Part shown: positions 6,845 through 12,290 of the stretch, in pieces
Position numbering within the stretch: the first letter of the stretch is position 1
Layout: each line of letters begins with the position of its first letter
Origin: Planctomycetota bacterium
GTDB lineage: Bacteria; Planctomycetota; UBA8742; SKZP01; JAIOTL01
Direction of reading: 5' to 3'
Assembly (NCBI GenBank): GCA_021106775.1
Contig: JAIOTL010000022.1
Location: 1 to 12,290, forward strand
DNA length: 12,290 nucleotides
The notes under the pieces: model-generated
The model's database searches: none
What the model was told of the DNA's origin: nothing
Seen by the model: the letters and a program-made list of their open reading frames with translations, nothing else
Made by a program: the position numbers and the translations under genes

Positions 6845-6857
6845 CAAAAGCGGGAAT
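6838..6857. repeat. Palindromic repeat ATTCCC-N8-GGGAAT (dRS3-like)
   Basis: Perfect 8-bp stem ATTCCCGC/GCGGGAAT with an AAAA loop; the copy at 384-403 differs only in the loop (GAAA). It directly follows the 83-bp tandem repeats and shares their opening CCTGTCATT. Confidence 0.8.
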
Positions 6858-6904
6858 ACAGTCTTACCAGTAGGACAGGCATTCTTTGCAGTAATTGTTG
6901 GTTG

Positions 6905-8107
6905 TTATTCATCTGCAACAATCGTTGCTGCATGCCAAAGTTTATCAGCAACTACTCCACCGAGCATTTCTCCTTTAGCACCTACGAAAAGCTCATCATC
7001 AACACTCCAAGTTTCAACGTTGCCGAGACCGCCGCCAATTTTTAGTTTGAGTCCGCGAATCATAAATGCGCCCGGCTTAAGAAACTTCGCTTTCCATGGG
7101 ACACCAGCTTTGCCATTTGCATTCAGCGTAAATTCCAATTCATTATTAGAATTCAATCCTGCATTAGTAATAATTTCCAGGTTTTGAAAAACCCCGCCGC
7201 CTTCAAGTTTATTGTGGTATCTCTTTGTTCTATCACTCATCTCGAAGTTTTCAGGCAATGCCACATTATGCGGTCTATATGGAAGAATATAAATTGATAC
7301 ACCAGTAAAATCAAACGGCAGTTTGTATGGATTTGTAATTGTAATTTTACCGTCACTTAAGTATCCACATTGAACAGAAGCAAGCACAATATCCGGTAAC
7401 GAAACTATGGTTTGAGTGTTTTCATCATTCGCTATTGACAAAGCAATATTTACCGGGTCTGTGTCTAAATTACTATTCGTTTCACCATCAATGTTTTCCG
7501 TTAAGCCATCAGCATCAGGAGAAATATCGTTTCTCGTTTGTTCTGCAACTTTCAAAATTGGTCTTCTGCTGTCAGAAAATTGACCTTTTGTCCAATATGC
7601 ATATATTGTAATCTCAGTGCCAGCAGGTACATTAACCCATGTTCCAGGGGGGTCTTCATATACTTGAATCTGGAACTCAATATGTAATACACCATTATTC
7701 GGCAAAGGTGTTGGAGGATTATCCCTTGTATAATCCGGTTGCCTAAGTTCCACAGTTCTATCTTCGGTAGTCCTTTCCTCTTCTAAAAAATTAGTTTCGG
7801 TATCAGTTGTATTCGATGCAACTTTGTCGCTAACGATTCTAATTTCTTCTGGAGTATATCCTGGAACACATGCAATGAGATGGACATTTGTTGCACCTCG
7901 TCTAGTTGTATTCATAAGAAAAAGTTCCACAAAACCATTCTTTTCTGATTTTACTTCGACTACTTTACCGTATATCACGCCTCCATCCCCCTCTACTGCT
8001 CCGCCAACGTCAGTAGTGCCGGGTGGCGGAACAGGAGTTGTTGTATCTCCGCCGAAAACAAAAGAGCAGACAAAAACGAGAGAAACCAAAACAATGACCT
8101 TTTTCAT
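6905..8107 (-). CDS. Secreted protein of unknown function
   Basis: This 400-residue protein has a signal peptide (MKKVIVLVSLVFVCSFVFGG, residues 1-20), followed by a short Thr/Pro-rich linker (DTTTPVPPPG). The remainder looks beta-rich: alternating hydrophobic strands (GVIYGKVVEV, FVELFLMN, LHIEFQIQVY, EITIYAYW) and acidic Asp/Asn/Thr-rich loops (about 100-120 and 193-232). There is no lipobox, anchor or enzyme motif, so it is probably released to the periplasm or outside, or is a structural domain. The ATG at 8107 has GGAGG (8113-8117) five bases upstream, so it is preferred over a TTG at 8119. A possible promoter lies at 8169-8197. It ends tail to tail with fmt. I do not recognise the family. 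Confidence 0.75.
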   Translation of the reverse strand: MKKVIVLVSLVFVCSFVFGGDTTTPVPPPGTTDVGGAVEGDGGVIYGKVVEVKSEKNGFVELFLMNTTRRGATNVHLIACVPGYTPEEIRIVSDKVASNTTDTETNFLEEERTTEDRTVELRQPDYTRDNPPTPLPNNGVLHIEFQIQVYEDPPGTWVNVPAGTEITIYAYWTKGQFSDSRRPILKVAEQTRNDISPDADGLTENIDGETNSNLDTDPVNIALSIANDENTQTIVSLPDIVLASVQCGYLSDGKITITNPYKLPFDFTGVSIYILPYRPHNVALPENFEMSDRTKRYHNKLEGGGVFQNLEIITNAGLNSNNELEFTLNANGKAGVPWKAKFLKPGAFMIRGLKLKIGGGLGNVETWSVDDELFVGAKGEMLGGVVADKLWHAATIVADE

Positions 8108-8168
8108 TTGAACCTCCAAAAAAAGTTCGTCATATGAAAATGTAATATATTTTACATATATAACAAAA

Positions 8169-8197
8169 ATTATTTTTAAATTACTGATATATGTTAA
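8169..8197 (-). promoter_or_regulatory. Candidate sigma-70-type promoter for the secreted-protein gene
   Basis: Reading leftward, TTAACA (8197-8192, five of six -35 matches) is followed after 17 bases by AATAAT (8174-8169, five of six -10 matches). The predicted transcript start near 8162 gives a leader of about 55 bases. The region is very AT-rich, so chance matches are possible. Confidence 0.4.
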
Positions 8198-8271
8198 AAT
8201 TTAATGCTTCGTTTTCCTGCTGTCAGGATAAATCATTAGTTAGGATTCGAAAGAATATGCATATCTGCAAG

Positions 8272-8311
8272 TCTGGATTCTTCACTTCACTACGTTCCGT
8301 TCAGAATGACA
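8272..8311 (-). repeat. Single half-copy of the TGTCATTC...GAA repeat
   Basis: On the minus strand this reads TGTCATTCTGAACGGAACG and then GAAGTGAAGAATCCAGA, matching the arms of the 2624-2813 element. No opposed partner is present. It lies just downstream of gcvPA. Confidence 0.5.
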
Positions 8312-8406
8312 CTGGAGTGGTGTTTTCTTTACGAAACCTGTAAATTCCGTGAAATATGCAAAGAGTACGGAAAGAAAATGGGTGTTTACACTCCTGAGAA
8401 TGACAA

Positions 8407-9570
8407 TTATGCAAGGTTGTGCAGGTTCTTGGCGAGTTTGTCGATGGATTTCGCGGTGTTGAGCGTAGAAACGCTGATGAGGAGCTCATTTTCTCGCTCA
8501 GGATAAAACCAGCTCAGTGGAATACCCGGATACATGTGATACTGAGCGAGTTTGCGGAAAAGTGTGTCTGCGCTGTCGGGAGTATTCAAAACGAATTCGC
8601 GATAAAATGGCGAATCATATTTCAAGGAAAAACCATCGAGTGCCGACAATTTTCGTGCTGCCAGATGCGAAAGCTGGGTTACCCGCTCGGACTGCTCGAA
8701 AAATCCTTCTTTTCCGAACATCGACATATAAACAAGCGCACGAAACGCCATCAATCCCTGGTTTGTGCAGATGTTTGAGGTCGCTTTTGCTCTGCGAATG
8801 TGCTGTTCACGGGTTTGCAACGCCAACGAATATGCAGGTGCACCATCAGCATCAACCGTCCTGCTCACGATTCTACCGGGCATTTTGCGCATAAAATCGC
8901 CCTTTTTGAAATTGCCGTCGCGAGTCGAGAAGAACCCGAATCCAGGACCGCCATAATTCGAGTATGCACCCAAAGGCTGACCTTCGCCGATTGCGATGTC
9001 CGCACCATATTCCCCTGGAGTTTTCAAGATTCCAAGACTTATCGGCTCGACAACTGAAATCAAAAGTGCGCCAGCATCATGAATGACTTTGGATAGCTCG
9101 TCCATATCTTCGAGAATGCCCAGGAAATTGGGCTGTTGAACGATAACACCCGCAGTATTCTCATCAACAACATTCTTCAAATCATCCGCAAGAATCTTGC
9201 CTGTTTTCTCGTCTTCAGCAAGAAACACGATTTCATGGTCGATGAACTGGAAATATGTTTTAAGCAATTGCTTGAATTCATAGTGAATCGCACCCGCAGC
9301 AACAACTTTATTCCTCTTTTTCTGCGAATTAATCGCCATTAGCGCTGCCTCAACCGTTGCAGTGGCACCATCATACATCGATGCATTGGCAACATCCATT
9401 TTGAGAAGCCTTGCCATAAGTGTCTGGAATTCGAAAATAACCTGCAGCGTTCCCTGACTCGCTTCTGCTTGATACGGTGTGTACGCGGTCAAGAACTCGC
9501 CAAGCCCTGAGAAATGGTCAACAAGATGCGGGATGAAGTCTGGATAACAGCCGCCGCCGAGAAATGACAT
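8407..9570 (-). CDS. gcvPA: Glycine dehydrogenase (decarboxylating) subunit 1, C-terminal 387 residues, separated by an in-frame TAG
   Basis: GcvPA pairs with GcvPB to form the P-protein of the glycine cleavage system, which decarboxylates glycine and passes the aminomethyl group to lipoyl GcvH. This part carries the family core: [18 protein letters not shown] (2-19), [19 protein letters not shown] (25-43), [25 protein letters not shown] (58-77) and [11 protein letters not shown]. It ends normally ([24 protein letters not shown]). The PLP lysine belongs to GcvPB and is not expected here. The frame is intact with no shift, but it follows directly on a TAG (9573-9571), so the reading TAG-ATG joins both halves in one frame. 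No strong ribosome binding site precedes this ATG. If translated alone it lacks the N-terminal 66 residues. gcvPB, gcvT and gcvH are not nearby. Confidence 0.88.
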   Translation of the reverse strand: MSFLGGGCYPDFIPHLVDHFSGLGEFLTAYTPYQAEASQGTLQVIFEFQTLMARLLKMDVANASMYDGATATVEAALMAINSQKKRNKVVAAGAIHYEFKQLLKTYFQFIDHEIVFLAEDEKTGKILADDLKNVVDENTAGVIVQQPNFLGILEDMDELSKVIHDAGALLISVVEPISLGILKTPGEYGADIAIGEGQPLGAYSNYGGPGFGFFSTRDGNFKKGDFMRKMPGRIVSRTVDADGAPAYSLALQTREQHIRRAKATSNICTNQGLMAFRALVYMSMFGKEGFFEQSERVTQLSHLAARKLSALDGFSLKYDSPFYREFVLNTPDSADTLFRKLAQYHMYPGIPLSWFYPERENELLISVSTLNTAKSIDKLAKNLHNLA

Positions 9571-9771
9571 CTAATTCAACGGCATAATAGCCTTTGCCAC
9601 CGCCTGCATGTGCTCCATAATCTCGAATTCGCTTTTGCCCTCGTCGAGATTGAGCTTATTCTTATAGCGTAAATTATCTGGAATACTCTGGAAAAGCTCG
9701 TCAATTGAATCAACGCCGATTTTCTCAAGCATCTGCTTGATTTCCTCGTCAGTATGCGGTGTATATTTCAT
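9571..9771 (-). CDS. gcvPA: Glycine dehydrogenase subunit 1, N-terminal 66 residues, ending at an in-frame TAG
   Basis: The sequence MKYTPHTDEEIKQMLEKIGV and then DSIDELFQSIPDNLRYK is the canonical start of GcvPA, which in the family runs on without a break into the SFLGGG segment. Here it stops at TAG (9573-9571) after MPLN. Adding the 66 residues, the stop codon and the next 387 codons gives 454 positions, the usual length of about 440-450. The start at 9771 is chosen because homologues begin at this Met and GGGGA lies just upstream (9775-9779); an ATG at 9792 would add MHINWGH. The stop falls in a poorly conserved stretch, so one substitution from a sense codon (for example Tyr, Gln, Lys, Glu or Trp) would explain it. 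It may be a nonsense mutation, a sequencing error, or a split gene read by termination and restart. It lies 116 bases after the membrane protein gene and could share its transcript. Confidence 0.85.
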   Translation of the reverse strand: MKYTPHTDEEIKQMLEKIGVDSIDELFQSIPDNLRYKNKLNLDEGKSEFEIMEHMQAVAKAIMPLN

Positions 9772-9887
9772 GTGTCCCCAATTAATATGCATCGTAAAGA
9801 TTTATTTTTAAGCGGATATTTTCCAAATATTACGGATTTTTGCAAGAAGTTAGTTTTGCAGATAGCTGAAACTTGGAATTTAATCGA

Positions 9888-10889
9888 TTAATCGTGAATT
9901 CCAGGCAGGTTATTTTCATCGTCATCGTCATCATCTATGCCAGGCAGATTATTTTCATCATCAATCGTGGTACCGATATCCTCGCTATACTTCAGCATAG
10001 ACATTTTTTTCTCAAACATTTCGTTTTCCGATTTTCTCAAAATCTTCGGCTCATAGTTCTCGAATTCAATTCCTTTGAGAAGCGCGTAAATTCTGGCTTT
10101 GTTGACATAGCATTTTTTGGCGTATGTTTTCTTCACCGAATCCCATGTAAGTCGATATCCCTGAGAAACTTTGCCGTTAAATGCTTTCGCAAGTCCGAAA
10201 TATCCCTTGAAAAGCGCGATATTACGATGTTTCTCACCGACAAACGGCGCAATTTCACACAAAAACTCAGAATCGGTCAAAATCTTATCAATATCTTCGA
10301 CTTCGATTGTGGAATTTTGGTCAATTTCATCGAGAACGACCATTTTATCTTCGACATAATTTCTCGATTCCATATATCTCATAGCAGGATACAAAATGAG
10401 TGTGAAATTCGCGACAAGAAGTACAATTCCTGATGACAAACGCAAAAATGAGGTTTTCCCGGTAAGCATAACTGAAATTGTAAGCGCAAACAACAGATGA
10501 ATGCACGCACCAAGCCAATAACCAGTATAAATCAACAAAAGTGTATTTACGAATAAATTCACCCAGGCAAGCACAATTGCTACCCCGCAGGCGGCACGAG
10601 TGAATTTCAGCAGCTCGATAAACGACACAATCGCAATAACAAAGGTAAAAAGCGACGTTATGAGTAAACTGGCAAGAAGTCCGAATTCACCTGAACCCGA
10701 TTGAAAATGGTTGAACATCAGGCTTGCAACAACGTTTGTGAACCAATACAAAATAAATACTACAGCCACAAAAATCAGCACAAATCTCGACTGCTCAAGG
10801 TCTTTGAGGTTTAGTCGCTCGATAAGAGACTGCCTTTGCAATGCTCTCTTGCTTTTTCGAAATTTATCAGGTAGTTTAGTATTGTTCAT
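9888..10889 (-). CDS. Membrane protein with five predicted helices and an acidic duplicated C-terminal tail
   Basis: I do not recognise this 333-residue protein. A basic N-terminus (1-35, rich in Lys/Arg) precedes five hydrophobic segments at about 36-59, 70-94, 100-121, 125-143 and 150-172. A soluble C-terminal part of 160 residues follows (acidic 176-215, mixed-charge 216-300). The tail repeats DDENNLPGI, with a run of aspartates between, in a 13-codon period; the DNA copies are at 9901-9920 and 9940-9959. ATG at 10889 is chosen because GCGGA lies about eight bases upstream and because longer starts (10907, 10964) would run into the divergent activator gene. Only 32 bases separate the two start codons. 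gcvPA follows 116 bases downstream on the same strand. No enzyme motif is visible. Confidence 0.7.
   Translation of the reverse strand: MNNTKLPDKFRKSKRALQRQSLIERLNLKDLEQSRFVLIFVAVVFILYWFTNVVASLMFNHFQSGSGEFGLLASLLITSLFTFVIAIVSFIELLKFTRAACGVAIVLAWVNLFVNTLLLIYTGYWLGACIHLLFALTISVMLTGKTSFLRLSSGIVLLVANFTLILYPAMRYMESRNYVEDKMVVLDEIDQNSTIEVEDIDKILTDSEFLCEIAPFVGEKHRNIALFKGYFGLAKAFNGKVSQGYRLTWDSVKKTYAKKCYVNKARIYALLKGIEFENYEPKILRKSENEMFEKKMSMLKYSEDIGTTIDDENNLPGIDDDDDDENNLPGIHD
9901..9959. repeat. In-frame 39-bp direct repeat in the membrane protein's 3' end
   Basis: CCAGGCAGGTTATTTTCATC (9901-9920) recurs at 9940-9959 with one change. The spacer is a run of GTCATC-type triplets encoding aspartates. The 39-base offset keeps the frame and duplicates the peptide DENNLPGI. 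Confidence 0.8.
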
Positions 10890-10921
10890 AAAATTTTCCG
10901 CTAACATAGACAATATTAATA

Positions 10922-12001
10922 ATGGTAGATGGAAATTCAAGTATTGATACATATTCAAACGCATTTCGTGCTGTTGGGATTACTTTTAATGATATTTTAA
11001 CTCAAGATTCTGTAATGATGAGGGAACTTGAGCAAGCGAAGACGGCAGCAAAAAGTGATGTGTCAGTTATGATATTGGGTGAAACCGGCACAGGAAAGAA
11101 TTTAGTAGCACAGTCGATTCATAACGAATCCCAGCGAATTGAGCATTCTTTCATTTCCGTGAATTGCTCTGCGATACCTGACACACTTTTGGAGAGTGAA
11201 TTATTCGGGCATGAAAAGGGAGCGTTTACCTCTGCGGAACGTCAAAGACGCGGTTGTTTTGAAAGAGCGAACAATGGTACGATTTTTCTCGATGAAATCG
11301 GAGAAATGACACCGGAAGCACAGGCAAAAGTCCTGAATGTCATCGAATATAAACAGTTTTCGAAGGTTGGCGGTGAAGTTCTTCTGAAAACAGATGTGAG
11401 AATAATCACCGCAACAAACAGAGACCTGGCATTGCAAATTAAGCGAAAGAAATTTCGGACAGACCTGTTTTATCGATTAAACGAAGTTGTCGTGATGCTT
11501 CCGCCTTTGCGCGACCGAATTAAGGATATTCCTCTATACGTAAAATATTTTATTTCCGAAGCGAACGAAAAATATTCGCGAAATGTGAAAAAGCTGACAA
11601 AAAGCGCGATGCGCATGCTTGACAATCATAAATGGCTCGGAAACGTTCGAGAACTCCGCTCGGTGATTCGTTCAGCGATTGCTGTGAGCAAAAAAGACAT
11701 TATCGACGATAAGGACATAACTTTGATGAGCATTCCGCTTGGAAATGTTTCATCAGATGTAACAGATAAACAACAGATTTTGTCAATCGTTACGACAAAC
11801 GATGCTGATGCTCTCCAAGACACACACCTCAACATCAAGGACGATCTGAGTCTGGAAACATTCGAGCGAAATCATATCTTGAAAGTGTTGAAAATGGTGA
11901 AGTGGAAGAAAAAGAAGGCTTCTCAACATTTGAATATTTCGCGTCCGACATTGGACCGCAAAATCGAGCTTTACGGCTTAAGCAAAAACATGGACGATTA
12001 G
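10922..12001 (+). CDS. Sigma-54-dependent transcriptional activator lacking an N-terminal sensory domain
   Basis: This 359-residue AAA+ protein opens RpoN-dependent promoters by ATP hydrolysis. Visible parts are Walker A GETGTGKN (53-60), the sigma-54 contact loop GAFTSA (100-105), Walker B IFLDE (121-125), sensor I TATNRDL (163-169), the arginine finger region [10 protein letters not shown] (178-187), sensor [10 protein letters not shown] (238-245), and a Fis-type helix-turn-helix (about 328-353, [23 protein letters not shown]). The contact loop is GAFTGA in most members; Ser replaces the second Gly. Only about 25 residues precede the AAA+ domain, so there is no receiver, PAS, GAF or FHA domain, and control must come from a partner or from expression level. 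The ATG at 10922 is the first possible start (a stop lies at 10907-10909) and has no clear ribosome binding site. It ends in TAG. The divergent membrane protein is the best candidate for a target or partner. Confidence 0.93.
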   Translation: MVDGNSSIDTYSNAFRAVGITFNDILTQDSVMMRELEQAKTAAKSDVSVMILGETGTGKNLVAQSIHNESQRIEHSFISVNCSAIPDTLLESELFGHEKGAFTSAERQRRGCFERANNGTIFLDEIGEMTPEAQAKVLNVIEYKQFSKVGGEVLLKTDVRIITATNRDLALQIKRKKFRTDLFYRLNEVVVMLPPLRDRIKDIPLYVKYFISEANEKYSRNVKKLTKSAMRMLDNHKWLGNVRELRSVIRSAIAVSKKDIIDDKDITLMSIPLGNVSSDVTDKQQILSIVTTNDADALQDTHLNIKDDLSLETFERNHILKVLKMVKWKKKKASQHLNISRPTLDRKIELYGLSKNMDD

Positions 12002-12106
12002 CTGTGCTGTGTTTGAAAATTCGAAAATTTGTCATTCCTGCGAACAAAGACTGACATCGAAGGTTGTTTATCAAACATAGTTCAGCAAAGGTAGAAAGTA
12101 TCAACT

Positions 12107-12290
12107 ATGAAGAACAGAGCGATTTTTATACTTAGGATTGTCATACTTCTGCTTGCGATTATTGACTCCGCGTATTTATTGCTGATGGAGCAGGGATTGG
12201 CGAGTTGTTCCGTTACCGGCGAAAGCACATGTCTGACAATTCTGCCTGTTTATTCCAATCATTTGTTCATCCCCATGCCGATTCTCGGAC
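12107..12290 (+). CDS. Vitamin K epoxide reductase (VKOR)-family protein, 3' end beyond the window
   Basis: The first 61 codons are present. A transmembrane helix (about residues 5-27, IFILRIVILLLAIIDSAYLLL) is followed by CSVTGESTC, two cysteines eight residues apart (Cys34 and Cys42). Then comes YSNHLFIPMPILG, matching the usual VKOR pattern of a Cys-x7-Cys loop, then a YS..FGIP-like segment with Gly leading to the next helix. The spacing equals that of Cys43/Cys51 in human VKOR. Bacterial VKORs re-oxidise DsbA-like thiol oxidases using quinone, supporting disulfide formation outside the cytoplasm. The later CXXC motif should lie past the window end and would settle the call. The ribosome binding site is weak (AAAGG 15 bases upstream). 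It follows the activator gene by 105 bases on the same strand. Confidence 0.68.
   Translation, partial: MKNRAIFILRIVILLLAIIDSAYLLLMEQGLASCSVTGESTCLTILPVYSNHLFIPMPILG

Larger units (their letters stand above)
6509..6904. other. Third tail-to-tail spacer, made almost wholly of tandem repeats
   Basis: This 396-base gap separates the 3' ends of fmt (+) and the secreted-protein gene (-). About 320 of its bases are repeat sequence: three 42-bp units, two 83-bp units, a 20-bp palindrome and a further GTAGGACAGGC copy at 6870. Open frames through it give VGQASLPV-type repetitive peptides only because 42 is a multiple of three. Confidence 0.75.

Noticed and set aside
6543..6857. CRISPR array
   Set aside because: The units are contiguous tandem repeats of 42 and 83 bp without unique spacers, and no cas genes are present.
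8407..9771. Genome-wide reassignment of TAG as a sense codon
   Set aside because: smpB and the sigma-54 activator end at TAG exactly where their families end, so TAG works as a stop here.
9772..9887. Glycine riboswitch upstream of gcvPA
   Set aside because: The 116-base gap is AT-rich and lacks the conserved G-rich core and paired helices of the glycine aptamer.
9873..10433. 186-residue + strand frame opposite the membrane protein gene
   Set aside because: It is antisense to a longer frame with clear helices and a ribosome binding site, and its own peptide shows no recognisable features.
12020..12060. Another complete ATTCC palindrome after the activator gene
   Set aside because: TTTGTCATTCCTGCG resembles one arm, but no matching right arm follows; at most it is a decayed half-copy.

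Overview
The window is bacterial chromosomal DNA of moderate to low GC content. It carries ordinary bacterial housekeeping genes: the 3' part of smpB, fmt, a glycine decarboxylase subunit 1 gene (gcvPA), and the gamma subunit of a 2-oxoacid:ferredoxin oxidoreductase. Alongside them are several secreted or membrane proteins I cannot assign to a function. The ferredoxin-linked oxidoreductase subunit and the two-subunit type of glycine decarboxylase fit an anaerobic or facultatively anaerobic lineage. A sigma-54 activator shows that the organism uses RpoN. I cannot name the phylum from this sequence. No phage, plasmid, CRISPR or rRNA/tRNA genes were seen.

Layout, left to right: smpB 3' part (+, 1-345); a repeat-filled spacer; an AT-rich four-helix membrane protein (-, 884-1486); a divergent spacer with an 82-bp MITE-like element and a good sigma-70-type promoter; the orphan oxidoreductase gamma subunit (+, 1839-2435); a second repeat-filled spacer; a 796-residue secreted HEAT-repeat protein (-, 2894-5284); fmt (+, 5510-6508); a third repeat-filled spacer with 42-bp and 83-bp tandem repeats; a 400-residue secreted protein (-, 6905-8107); gcvPA, split by one in-frame TAG (-, 9771 to 8407); a five-helix membrane protein with an acidic duplicated tail (-, 9888-10889); a divergent sigma-54 activator lacking an N-terminal sensory domain (+, 10922-12001); and the start of a VKOR-like protein (+, 12107 to the window end).

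Most genes look monocistronic. The genes do not form one pathway, and usual partners are absent: gcvPB/gcvT/gcvH beside gcvPA, alpha and beta subunits beside the oxidoreductase gamma subunit, def beside fmt. The divergent activator/membrane-protein pair, 32 bp apart, is the clearest candidate regulatory unit.

The two most notable things are the single in-frame amber codon in an otherwise intact gcvPA, and the dense palindromic repeats between genes. There are at least four repeat families. One of them, a GTAGGACAGGC hairpin with eight copies all in the same orientation, occurs only in the three tail-to-tail spacers. I found no convincing evidence of a wholly new multi-gene system.
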